DNA of 13,309 nucleotides, taken from assembly GCA_946477505.1 (NCBI GenBank), contig CAMKYP010000061.1:1-13309 (forward strand). The letters run 5' to 3'. How positions within the stretch are numbered: the stretch's first letter is position 1; every line of letters starts with the position of its first letter. This stretch comes from an uncultured Dechloromonas sp. (GTDB taxonomy: Bacteria; Pseudomonadota; Gammaproteobacteria; Burkholderiales; Rhodocyclaceae). This document shows positions 6,571 through 13,309 of the stretch, piece after piece. A model generated the notes under the pieces. That model was given only the letters and a program-made list of their open reading frames with translations. It searched no databases and was not told the DNA's origin. A program made the translations under genes and the position numbers.

Positions 6571-6681
6571 ATGATCAGCATGAATATCAAGCAGTTTATC
6601 GAAGCAACCCGCCAGTATCTGTTCGCTCTGGTTCCGGCACAACCCTCGCTAGCCATGGTTCCGATCAAAAAGGACCATTAA
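6571..6681 (+). CDS. Small hypothetical protein upstream of a membrane peptide
   Basis: I do not recognise this protein. From ATG 6571 it is 36 residues, beginning MISMNIKQFIEATRQYLFAL and ending PIKKDH. The frame is also open from ATG 6532 (49 residues, with an acidic N-terminal extension SETETRQEDDEE). The start is uncertain: AGAGGA at 6555-6560 lies 10 nt before ATG 6571, GAGGA at 6565-6569 lies 10 nt before ATG 6580, and ATG 6532 has no ribosome site and nearly coincides with the predicted transcription start. The product has an amphipathic helix-like first half and a hydrophobic Leu/Val/Pro middle. Its stop TAA shares one base with the ATG of the next ORF (TAATG), which supports translation of both. 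No function can be assigned. Confidence 0.5.
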   Translation: MISMNIKQFIEATRQYLFALVPAQPSLAMVPIKKDH

Positions 6682-6860
6682 TGGCCTTTGCGGATCACCT
6701 GCCGATCAGCGAGTCGCTCGGCGTCTTCGTAGGCATCGCCGGTTACGACTGGCTTGCCGAAGGCCAGGCAGAACCCCTGAAGGCAGCCATCGCAGCTATC
6801 GCAGCCGGCGGCATCATTGCCATCGCCCGCGCCCTGCTGAAACACCGCAACAAGCGCTAA
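6681..6860 (+). CDS. Small hypothetical membrane protein (59 aa)
   Basis: I do not recognise this protein. It is 59 residues: a short polar N-terminus, a mildly hydrophobic stretch SLGVFVGIAGYDWLAEG (12-28), then a clear Ala/Ile/Gly-rich helix (about 34-52, LKAAIAAIAAGGIIAIARAL) and a basic tail KHRNKR. The positive-inside rule predicts a cytoplasmic C-terminus. It starts with a TAATG overlap on the preceding ORF and is followed by a hairpin and a strong terminator, so the two ORFs form a self-contained unit. A single-helix membrane modulator, a holin-like protein or a toxin-like peptide would all fit the appearance, but none is shown. Confidence 0.65.
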   Translation: MAFADHLPISESLGVFVGIAGYDWLAEGQAEPLKAAIAAIAAGGIIAIARALLKHRNKR

Positions 6861-6873
6861 TGGGGCTAAAGCT

Positions 6874-6916
6874 TACCCTCCTCTCGAATTCTCCCCCGAT
6901 TCGAGACCTCCCTGTT
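6874..6916 (+). ncRNA. C/T-rich stem-loop in the 3' region of the small-ORF transcript (possible sRNA)
   Basis: Between the small-ORF stop (6860) and the terminator lies a perfect 8-bp inverted repeat TCTCGAAT / ATTCGAGA (6882-6889, 6899-6906) with a C-rich 9-nt loop (TCTCCCCCG). Flanking single-stranded parts carry CCTCCT (6878-6883) and CCTCCC (6908-6913). On RNA this gives three exposed anti-Shine-Dalgarno-like CCUCC/CUCCC motifs around one hairpin, followed by an intrinsic terminator. Whether a separate small RNA is made from here is a hypothesis. Confidence 0.3.
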
Positions 6917-6942
6917 ACCCCGCCTTCTGGCGGGGTTTTTTT
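6917..6942 (+). terminator. Intrinsic terminator after the small-ORF pair
   Basis: An 8-bp stem ACCCCGCC / GGCGGGGT (6917-6924 and 6929-6936) with loop TTCT is followed by a run of seven T (6936-6942). It ends the rightward transcript 22 bp before the convergent TonB receptor stop at 6964. Confidence 0.92.
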
Positions 6943-6963
6943 GGTCGCTGGCAGGTAATGCAA

Positions 6964-9102
6964 TCAGAATTCGAGGCGCAGCGACAGCCAATGTACACGG
7001 TCAGCCAATCGATTGATCGTCCGCCCCTGTTGCTGCTCGTTGACCATCTGCGAGACATAGGCGATCTCGCCCCCCATCGACCCAAGACGGAACCCCTTGG
7101 CCAGGCGCCAGTCAATCCGCTCGCTGGCTTCGATCGGCACGTTGTCATTTCTGCGCCAGCGCATGGGAGATGCACGGAAATACATGATCGACGCGGTCAC
7201 GGCGTAAGGCAGTTGCTGAACCAACATCGCGGTCTGGGAATGCGTAGGTGCCGAATCTCGCGTTTGATTGATGATCTTCGGACCGTTGTTGAAGTCGTCG
7301 GCAAGCCGGGAGATGTCCGTATAATCCGCCGAAATAGAGATCAGCGCATTGCCATACATCAGCCGCGTCGTCTCGAAAGGACGCCAGTTCCACTGATACT
7401 CGTAGCCCTGGATTCGAACATTGGCCAGGTTGACCGCGCTATCAGCCCGGCCGTTCGGATAGACTGAATAGTTTACCGCATTCATCCGTAGAGTCTGTAT
7501 CTCCCGGTCATCCGGGCTGCTGGCTGGCAGCGCCAACGGCAGAATCTGGATATAGTTGGGAATCCGCTCGCTGAATATCCGGACATCGGCCATTGCCCGA
7601 TACTCCTTCAGTTCGGCCAGGTAACCCAGTTCCAGCGTGTCAATCTGTTCCGGCTTCACGCCTTGCGCATGAAAAAGAACGTCAGCCAAGCCGGTTCCGC
7701 CAACGTCTCGCCTCTCCGAATGGCCGGAGGTCTCATACAGGCTGGGATTCCGATGGGCACGCGAAGCAACCAGGCGCAAGGTATGTCCGGGCATGACGTG
7801 GAAACTGACGCTCATGCGCGGGTCGAACATCGCACCGGTAATATTGTCGTGTTCGTAACTCGCCCCGAGGTTGAAAATCAAGGGATCAGCAGCACGATAT
7901 TCCAGATTTCCGAAAACCCGATAGGCGAACCTGCTTTTCCACGCATCCGAACTGAATTGCTCGTAAGACTGAACCTCAGTGGACTTCAAGCCTGCGCCCC
8001 ACATCATGCGCAAATTCTTGCGCGGTGACAGTAAGTGGTCGAACTCGAGTTCGTGCTGCTGCGAACGCCCGCCAGGATCAATGATCGGAAAGAAGGTCAC
8101 CGAGGAAGGCACCGCCAGATTGGTCGTAAAGTTAACCCGGGTGCGGTATGGTGACTGTGCCCGGTCATCGCGATAACCATAACGCAGCTTGATCTCTTCA
8201 GTCGCCGACACGATGCGGCGCCACTGAATGCCGAAAGCCGCCGACGATTGCTCCATATTGCGAATCGGATCGTTGGCATTGGCCGGACGCCCGAGTTGAG
8301 ACATGTCACGGGCAAAGGTGCCCGTCAGTTGCAACTCATCCCGGTCACTGAGCGGAATGTCGGCCCGCAAGTCGAAGAGTTGGGACTGGCGGCTGTCTGG
8401 CGAATAGGTCCATCTGCCGCTGTAGAAGCCGTACTGGAACCCATCGTCCTGGAAGGAACGCGCGGAAAAGCGAAGGTTCGCCTCGCCGATACTGCCACCC
8501 CAGCGCAAAATTTCGTCGCGGACACCGTTGTTGCCACGATTCGCGGACACCATCCAGCCCTTGGTCAGTGCCGGATCCATGGTAATGATGTTGACCACGC
8601 CCATGAAGGCGTTGGAGCCGTATGAAACGGTATTTGAGCCGCGGATGACCTCGATGCGCTCGATATTCTCCAGAGCAACTGGCAAAAGATTCCAGTTAAC
8701 TCCGGACTTGAAGAGAGGCGAATACTGTGAGCGCCCGTCGACCAGCACCTGCACGCGCGGCCCGTACTCCTCGCTGGACAAACCGTAGCCCATCCCATGA
8801 TAGGCCACGATCGCGGGATCCTGATTGTGCGAGGTAACCTGGAAACCCGGCACTAAACGCAGCAAATCCTCGACCGTGCGCATACCGGAAGCACGGATCA
8901 TTTCCTGATCAATGACCGTAACCGAAGCCGGAGTTTCGGAAAGCTGCTGCGGCAGGCGGCTCACCGATGCGACGACGGGAAGGCTGGAAAAGAAGACGTC
9001 GTCCTCCGCGATCACCGGAAATGAGGCCAAGGCCCCGAGCAAGGCAGACAGGGATACGGAACGATGAAAGGGAAAACGAGTCGTTGTATTCACGGCATCC
9101 AT
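6964..9102 (-). CDS. TonB-dependent outer-membrane receptor
   Basis: Proteins of this family are 22-stranded outer-membrane barrels with an N-terminal plug that import iron chelates, cobalamin or other ligands using TonB-ExbBD energy. The product (712 residues from ATG 9102) has a signal peptide (core SLSALLGALASFPV, likely cleaved after Ile-Ala near 32), a weak TonB-box-like LPVVASVSR (41-49), a plug domain (about 55-175, with TPASVTVID, EDLLRLVPGF, VQVLVDGRS, IERIEVIRG, NAFMGVVNIIT) and a barrel ending in Trp-Leu-Ser-Leu-Arg-Leu-Glu-Phe with the expected terminal Phe. The frame also allows a TTG start at 9129, nine codons upstream; neither start has a good ribosome site. The ligand cannot be read from the sequence, and no Fur box or cobalamin riboswitch was seen upstream. 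It stands alone, convergent with the small-ORF unit. Confidence 0.9.
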   Translation of the reverse strand: MDAVNTTTRFPFHRSVSLSALLGALASFPVIAEDDVFFSSLPVVASVSRLPQQLSETPASVTVIDQEMIRASGMRTVEDLLRLVPGFQVTSHNQDPAIVAYHGMGYGLSSEEYGPRVQVLVDGRSQYSPLFKSGVNWNLLPVALENIERIEVIRGSNTVSYGSNAFMGVVNIITMDPALTKGWMVSANRGNNGVRDEILRWGGSIGEANLRFSARSFQDDGFQYGFYSGRWTYSPDSRQSQLFDLRADIPLSDRDELQLTGTFARDMSQLGRPANANDPIRNMEQSSAAFGIQWRRIVSATEEIKLRYGYRDDRAQSPYRTRVNFTTNLAVPSSVTFFPIIDPGGRSQQHELEFDHLLSPRKNLRMMWGAGLKSTEVQSYEQFSSDAWKSRFAYRVFGNLEYRAADPLIFNLGASYEHDNITGAMFDPRMSVSFHVMPGHTLRLVASRAHRNPSLYETSGHSERRDVGGTGLADVLFHAQGVKPEQIDTLELGYLAELKEYRAMADVRIFSERIPNYIQILPLALPASSPDDREIQTLRMNAVNYSVYPNGRADSAVNLANVRIQGYEYQWNWRPFETTRLMYGNALISISADYTDISRLADDFNNGPKIINQTRDSAPTHSQTAMLVQQLPYAVTASIMYFRASPMRWRRNDNVPIEASERIDWRLAKGFRLGSMGGEIAYVSQMVNEQQQGRTINRLADRVHWLSLRLEF

Positions 9103-9240
9103 TCGACAGGGGGCTGCAACGTACCCCAAAATTTCGCAGGGTCGTTTTGTCTGATTATTGACTCAAAACCCTGAGAGCGGACGCGATTTTAACAAAAACA
9201 TGCATCGGGCGATCTAGGGGAAAGACTAGGTAACCCCTTA
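9103..9240. promoter_or_regulatory. Intergenic region upstream of the TonB receptor
   Basis: This 138-bp A/T-richer gap between the mscS-like gene stop and the receptor start holds an imperfect dyad at 9138-9172: AGGG and TTTTG on the left mirror CAAAA and CCCT on the right, with a 3-nt bulge (tcg) and an A/T-rich centre. It lies 36-70 bp before the receptor ATG and could be an operator. No confident -35/-10 pair or known riboswitch was found. Confidence 0.25.
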
Positions 9241-10500
9241 CTATGTCGCGTTGATAATACGCACTTCGCGCTGCGGGAAGGGGATGCCGATACCGTTTTC
9301 CTTGAAAGCCCCCCAGATGGCGAAATTCACGTCGGACACGATGTTGCCTTTGCCCTCTTCCGGATCGTTGATCCAGAAGCCGACTTCGAGATTGATCGCG
9401 CTATCGGCGAACTGTGTCAGGAAAACCTTGGGCGGTGGGTCGCTCAGGGCCCTGGGATGGGCAGCGGCGGCATCGACCATCAAGCGGGAGGCCAGGTCGA
9501 GGTCGCTGTCGTAGGCTACGCCCACGCTGGTCGCCAGACGGATGCGGGTATTGGAATACGTCTGGTTCTGGACGATCGACCCGATCAGTGTTTCGTTCGG
9601 AACGATGAATTCGGTACCTCCGGGGTGCTTGAGCACCGTATAGCGCGTGGTGATCTGCGTGACCTCACCGCTGTCGCTGCCGACCTGGACGATGTTGCCA
9701 ATACGGATGGAGCGATCAAGCAGGATGATGAAGCCGGAAACATAGTTGCTGGCAATCTTCTGCAGGCCGAAGCCGAGACCGACGCCGAGCGCCCCCGTGA
9801 ACACGGACAGGGCGGTCATGTCGATACCGACCAGCGCCAGGCTGGTCAGGATGGCCACCACCGTCAATACGGCCTTCGCAATGCGTACGCCGACGATACG
9901 CAGGTTCACATCCAGCGACTGGAGGCGCATCAGCTTCGCCTCGATCAGGCCGGCGACCCAGAGCGCGAAAACAACCGTCAGGAAAATGGTGGCTATGCCG
10001 CGCAGGACCGTCCACAAGTCGATTTTCTGCTTGCCGACATAAAACTGGATGCTCTCCATCGCGTCGATGACGAAGGGCGCCAGATCGGTGATGTAGAGCG
10101 CCAGCCAACCCCACACGGTGGCGGCGATGATGCGCTCCCAGGCAGTAAGCCAGGTGGCACGCGGAAAAGCTTGGCGCAGCACGAAGATGACACCGCGTAC
10201 CAAGGCCATCGAACCAAACAAAGGCATCGCCAGCTTGAGCAAGTTGAGATGCATGAAGGAACCGAGCGTACTCAGCGCAATCCCGGTCAGCAGCATGCCG
10301 GTCAAAGGAAATACCAGGCGCGCCCCCACATCGCTCAGACGCCCTTCGCCCTCGGTATGGCGGCTCCGCCACCAGTGGGCAACCAGCCATGCCGAACCGA
10401 TGCAGACCACCAAGGTAACGACCTGCCAGATGAAACTCGAATCCCGCACATCGGCGAGCAGATCGTTGATCAGACGCAGCGCCTGGTTTTTCTCGGTCAT
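9241..10500 (-). CDS. MscS-family mechanosensitive ion channel
   Basis: This inner-membrane channel opens under membrane tension to release solutes during osmotic downshift. The 419-residue protein has more membrane helices than E. coli MscS (286 aa): about five hydrophobic segments (24-42, 62-82, 89-109, 122-141, 166-188) precede the MscS core. The pore helix is clear (FTGALGVGLGFGLQKIASNYVSGF, roughly 234-257), followed by the beta domain (LLDRSIRIGNIVQV, FIVPNETLI) and the C-terminal alpha/beta part ending IPFPQREVRI, all family hallmarks. The start ATG overlaps the RNA methyltransferase stop by four bases (ATGA), so it is translationally coupled as the last gene of the purN operon. The weak inverted repeat after the stop lacks a T tract. 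Confidence 0.92.
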   Translation of the reverse strand: MTEKNQALRLINDLLADVRDSSFIWQVVTLVVCIGSAWLVAHWWRSRHTEGEGRLSDVGARLVFPLTGMLLTGIALSTLGSFMHLNLLKLAMPLFGSMALVRGVIFVLRQAFPRATWLTAWERIIAATVWGWLALYITDLAPFVIDAMESIQFYVGKQKIDLWTVLRGIATIFLTVVFALWVAGLIEAKLMRLQSLDVNLRIVGVRIAKAVLTVVAILTSLALVGIDMTALSVFTGALGVGLGFGLQKIASNYVSGFIILLDRSIRIGNIVQVGSDSGEVTQITTRYTVLKHPGGTEFIVPNETLIGSIVQNQTYSNTRIRLATSVGVAYDSDLDLASRLMVDAAAAHPRALSDPPPKVFLTQFADSAINLEVGFWINDPEEGKGNIVSDVNFAIWGAFKENGIGIPFPQREVRIINAT

Positions 10501-11759
10501 GCCTTACGCTCCATGGCAGCGGCATAGAAACCATCGGTATTGTGCCGGTGCGGCAACAGGCGCAACACCTCGCCCTCGCAAGCGATACCCTGCTTGCCAA
10601 GCAGGCCGGCAGCCGGCAACAAGGAGAAATCGGGGTGTTTTTCGAGAAAACCTGCGACGACGGCATCGTTCTCTACCGTCAACAGGCTGCAGGTAGCATA
10701 GACCAGTCGGCCGCCCGGGCGGACCAACGTGGCCGCCGCTTCGAGAATCGACGCCTGCTTGACGGTCAACTCAGCCACCGAACTCTCGCTCTGCCGCCAC
10801 TTCAGATCCGGATTGCGGCGCAGGGTGCCAAGCCCCGAACAAGGCGCGTCGACCAGCACGCGGTCGGCTTTGCCGGCCAGGCGTTTGATCTTCTGGTCGC
10901 GCTCGTGCTCAATACGAGCGGGATGTACATTGGACAGGCCGGAGCGCGCCAGGCGCGGCTTGAGATTGGCCAAGCGCTTGTCGGAGACGTCGAAGGCGTA
11001 GAGCCGGCCGGTATTGCGCATCAGCGCGCCGAGCAGCAGCGTCTTGCCGCCGGCGCCGGCACAGAAATCGACGACCATCTCACCGCGCTTCGGGTCGAGC
11101 AGGAAACCGAGCAACTGGCTACCCTCGTCCTGCACCTCGAAACCGCCCTCGAGGAAGAGCGGATGCTTGGCCAGCGCCGGCTTGTCGCGCAGGCGTACGG
11201 CGAGCGGCGACAAAGCACCGGGCTGGGCCGCAATACCGTCGGCGGCGAGCTTGGCGAGCACGGTTTCGCGGTCGGCCTTCAGTGTATTGACACGCAGGTC
11301 GAGCGGTGCCGACTGGTTGATGGCGTGCGCCAGCGCCAGCGTTTCAGCTGCACCCAATTGCTGCTCCAGACGCTGGTACAGCCAGTCCGGCAGGTCGCAG
11401 CGCACCGCCGGCGGCAAATCGGCTTCCGGCACGGCCTTGGCTGCAGACAACCACGCCTCCTCGCTGGCCTTGAGCACGGGCGCCAGTTCGCGCTGGCTCC
11501 AGCCACGTACCAATGCCAGCGTGGCCAGCAGGCGACGGCGGTCGGAGAGTTGCCCGGCACAGCGCGCCTCGATGCTCCGCCCGCGCCGCAGCACGGCAAA
11601 AACGGTTTCTGCCACGAAAGCCCGATCGGCATGGCCGAGTTGACGATGCTCCCGGAAATAGCGTGACACGACGGCATCGGCCGGGTGATCGAAGCGCAGC
11701 AACTGGCCGAGAACAGCCTCGGCGTGGGCAAAAAGGGCTGGGGTGAAGCGGGCTTTCAT
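10497..11759 (-). CDS. RsmB/NOP-family SAM-dependent RNA (cytosine-C5) methyltransferase
   Basis: This family methylates C5 of cytosine in rRNA (RsmB acts on 16S C967) or tRNA. The 420-residue protein has an N-terminal NusB-like helical region (1-140), an FEVQDEGSQ entry motif (207-215), the SAM-binding loop DFCAGAGGKT (231-240), and both catalytic cysteines: Cys307 in VLVDAPCSGLGTLRRNPDLKW and the nucleophile Cys357 in ATCSLL.VEND. Length and domain order match RsmB (429 aa in E. coli). It is not beside fmt/def, where rsmB often lies, so it may be a second family member with another target; I therefore leave the symbol empty. ATGA overlaps join it to the DUF3108 gene upstream and the mscS-like gene downstream. 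Confidence 0.92.
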   Translation of the reverse strand: MKARFTPALFAHAEAVLGQLLRFDHPADAVVSRYFREHRQLGHADRAFVAETVFAVLRRGRSIEARCAGQLSDRRRLLATLALVRGWSQRELAPVLKASEEAWLSAAKAVPEADLPPAVRCDLPDWLYQRLEQQLGAAETLALAHAINQSAPLDLRVNTLKADRETVLAKLAADGIAAQPGALSPLAVRLRDKPALAKHPLFLEGGFEVQDEGSQLLGFLLDPKRGEMVVDFCAGAGGKTLLLGALMRNTGRLYAFDVSDKRLANLKPRLARSGLSNVHPARIEHERDQKIKRLAGKADRVLVDAPCSGLGTLRRNPDLKWRQSESSVAELTVKQASILEAAATLVRPGGRLVYATCSLLTVENDAVVAGFLEKHPDFSLLPAAGLLGKQGIACEGEVLRLLPHRHNTDGFYAAAMERKA

Positions 11760-12724
11760 GGTGTTCCTAATTCGGTGGCGATCTGTTCGTAAACGTCGCC
11801 TTTCTTGTCAGCAAAACGTATTTTAACCGGCAAACGGTGATGATCGAGCGCCAACCAGATTTCGGTGACGCTGTCGGTCATGGCACGCAGATGCAGGGTA
11901 CGGAAGCGGCCGGCCGGCGTGTCGATTTCCTCCTCGCCCAGCGAATCGAGGGCATAGCGTTCGTATTTCTTGCCGGTGACCACGCCAACGGAAGCGCCGT
12001 ACTCCGGCCGACGCACATAGGCGAGGTGATAGTTCAGGGACAGGATATCCTGCGTACCCGGCGCAACCTGCCGGACCTGGCCGTCGCGCGATAGCTGAAC
12101 CTGCCCGGCAGGCCAGTCGAAACCGGCGTTCTCGTTGGCATCCTTGCCGTTTTTCCGCGTCAGGTAGCGCTCGGGTTGCAGCCCGCCGGCGACCAGCCTC
12201 CCGTGGCTTTCATTCTCGAAGCGAAGTGTTTTGAACAAGGCCACCAAGCCACTGGTTTCGGTCATCCCGTAAAGATGGTAATGGCCGTCCTCGGTGAATT
12301 CCCAGCGATGCTCGGCGCGACCGATCGTGAAGCCCTGACTGCCCATCAGGATGGAGAAGCGGATGACCCCGCTGGCCGGCAATATAGGCTTGGCCGGCTC
12401 CGGCACCGCAACGGGCTCCATCGTGACCGCCTCGTCGATTACCGGAGGCGGCACCGGATCGCTGTGTTGCACCACTGGCGCATCCTGAGCCGGCTTGCCC
12501 GTCGTTAGCGGAACCGGATTGGGTTTGGCTTTAGGCTTGCTCTTGGGCCTCACCGTCGCCGTCTTTCCGGGAGGCGGCGGTGAGGCAGGAAGCGACTGCA
12601 ATTCGGCGTGCAACACCACGGGGTCGTCCGTTGCACCGCCAAACAGCTCGATATCCGGCCCGAACAGGGCAGCGACATGAATACCCAGCGAAGCCGCCAG
12701 CGCCAGGACGATGGCGATGGGCAT
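11756..12724 (-). CDS. DUF3108 domain protein with TonB/TolA-like N-terminus
   Basis: The 322-residue protein begins with a single uncleaved-looking membrane helix (about 3-22) containing Ser12-x3-His16, the spacing found in the TonB/TolA/ExbD-coupled anchor helices. A Pro/Lys-rich spacer follows (about 45-118, with PPPPGK and KPKAKPNPVP). The C-terminal part (about 118-318) matches the pattern of the DUF3108 family, predicted to be a periplasmic beta-rich domain (RFSILMGSQGFTIGRAEHRWEF, YERYALDSLGEEEIDTPAGRFRT, EIWLALDHHRLPVKI). The function of DUF3108 is not established to my knowledge. The start lies 6 bp after the purN stop, and its own stop overlaps the methyltransferase ATG (ATGA), so it belongs to this operon. 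Confidence 0.85.
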   Translation of the reverse strand: MPIAIVLALAASLGIHVAALFGPDIELFGGATDDPVVLHAELQSLPASPPPPGKTATVRPKSKPKAKPNPVPLTTGKPAQDAPVVQHSDPVPPPVIDEAVTMEPVAVPEPAKPILPASGVIRFSILMGSQGFTIGRAEHRWEFTEDGHYHLYGMTETSGLVALFKTLRFENESHGRLVAGGLQPERYLTRKNGKDANENAGFDWPAGQVQLSRDGQVRQVAPGTQDILSLNYHLAYVRRPEYGASVGVVTGKKYERYALDSLGEEEIDTPAGRFRTLHLRAMTDSVTEIWLALDHHRLPVKIRFADKKGDVYEQIATELGTP

Positions 12725-12730
12725 GAGCGA

Positions 12731-13309
12731 TCAGCGCAGGAGAGGGGAAATGAAGGCGGCGCTGTCATCCAGTTCGGCCGACAGCCGGACCCGAGTGCCG
12801 TCAAGGGTCAGCCTACCCTCGGCAAACCAGCGCACGGCTTGCGGATAGATCAGGTGCTCCTGGCGCAGAACACGTGCAGACAGCACGTCTTCATCGTCGC
12901 TGTCGAGAACCGGAACGGCAGCCTGAATGATGACCGGCCCATGATCGAGCGTCGGGGTTACGAAATGCACGGTACAGCCATGGATGCGCACCCCCTCCTC
13001 CAGTGCCCGCCGATGCGTGTGCAGGCCGGGAAAGGAAGGTAGAAGGGAGGGATGGATGTTCATCAGCCTGCCCTCGTAATGGCGCACGAAACCTTCGCTG
13101 AGGATACGCATGAAGCCGGCGAGCACGACCAGATCCGGCACGAAGCCGTCGATGCACTCAGCCAAGGCGGCGTCGAAGGCTTCACGACCGGCAAAAGCCT
13201 TGTGGTCGATGTAATGAGTGGCGATACCGGCCTTGGCCGCCGTTTCCAGCCCCTTGGCATCGGGCCGGTTACTGATGACGGCAGCGATGTTGACGGGCAG
13301 ATTGCCGGC
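12731..13309 (-). CDS. purN: Phosphoribosylglycinamide formyltransferase (GAR transformylase), partial
   Basis: PurN transfers a formyl group from 10-formyltetrahydrofolate to GAR in the third step of purine synthesis. The 192 visible residues run from GNLPVNIAAVISNRPDAKGL to the C-terminal SPLLR and contain the folate/catalytic core: LAGFMRILS, the NIHPSLLPSFPGL motif with catalytic Asn and His, and GCTVHFVTPTLDHGPVIIQ with the catalytic Asp. About 20 N-terminal residues, including the GSN phosphate-binding loop, lie beyond the right edge, as the family is about 210 aa. It leads the operon that continues to the DUF3108, methyltransferase and channel genes. Confidence 0.95.
   Translation of the reverse strand, partial: AGNLPVNIAAVISNRPDAKGLETAAKAGIATHYIDHKAFAGREAFDAALAECIDGFVPDLVVLAGFMRILSEGFVRHYEGRLMNIHPSLLPSFPGLHTHRRALEEGVRIHGCTVHFVTPTLDHGPVIIQAAVPVLDSDDEDVLSARVLRQEHLIYPQAVRWFAEGRLTLDGTRVRLSAELDDSAAFISPLLR

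Noticed and set aside
9216..9238. AGGGG / CCCCT inverted repeat after the MscS-like gene as a terminator
   Set aside because: The stem is only 5 bp with a 13-nt loop and no T tract on the minus strand.
9457..10527. 356-codon open frame on the + strand opposite the MscS-like gene
   Set aside because: An antisense shadow of a gene with clear MscS motifs; its product is Asp/Gln/Arg/His-rich and low in hydrophobic structure.
10542..11666. 374-codon open frame on the + strand opposite the RNA methyltransferase
   Set aside because: An antisense shadow; the methyltransferase frame carries all catalytic motifs, while this frame has none and a Gln/Arg/Gly-rich composition.

Overview
The window looks like chromosomal DNA from a GC-rich betaproteobacterium. 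The protein flavour (dUTPase, CoaBC, zinc-ligand-free L33, diheme cytochrome c, RstA/RstB-like two-component pair) and the gene order suggest the Rhodocyclales (Dechloromonas/Azoarcus relatives). That placement is inference, since there is no rRNA or other marker here. No tRNA, rRNA, insertion sequence, prophage or CRISPR array was seen. Most of the window is ordinary core genome.

Layout, left to right. (1) A short C-terminal tail of a + strand gene (to 89) faces a minus-strand cluster, coaBC - dut - cytochrome c (2387 to 149), whose genes are joined by one-base stop/start overlaps (TAATG, TGATG). The cytochrome gene has a clear signal peptide starting at 745 but is cut by an in-frame TAG at 671-673, so it looks like a pseudogene. 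(2) radC, rpmB and rpmG run rightwards from 2437 and end at a strong hairpin terminator (3643-3671). This coaBC-dut / radC-rpmB-rpmG arrangement matches the widely conserved proteobacterial neighbourhood. (3) dsbB (minus) is divergent from an RstA/RstB-type response regulator and histidine kinase pair (4298-6425). (4) Just behind the kinase is a compact region: RstA-box-like repeats at 10-bp periodicity, a -10-like hexamer, two overlapping small ORFs (36-49 and 59 aa), a C/T-rich hairpin and a strong terminator (6942). (5) A TonB-dependent outer-membrane receptor (minus) stands alone. (6) A tightly packed minus-strand operon, purN (partial) - DUF3108 protein - RsmB/NOP-type RNA methyltransferase - MscS-family channel, fills the right end; its last three genes are joined by ATGA overlaps.

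How the parts fit together: coaBC and dut serve coenzyme A synthesis and dUTP removal; radC-rpmB-rpmG pairs a JAB-domain protein with two ribosomal proteins; dsbB reoxidises periplasmic DsbA. The most interesting candidate for something undescribed is the module at 6430-6942. It may be a small-protein operon, with a possible 3' regulatory RNA, under direct control of the adjacent RstAB-like system. The second is the amber-interrupted cytochrome. The third is a DUF3108 protein with a TonB/TolA-like N-terminus.
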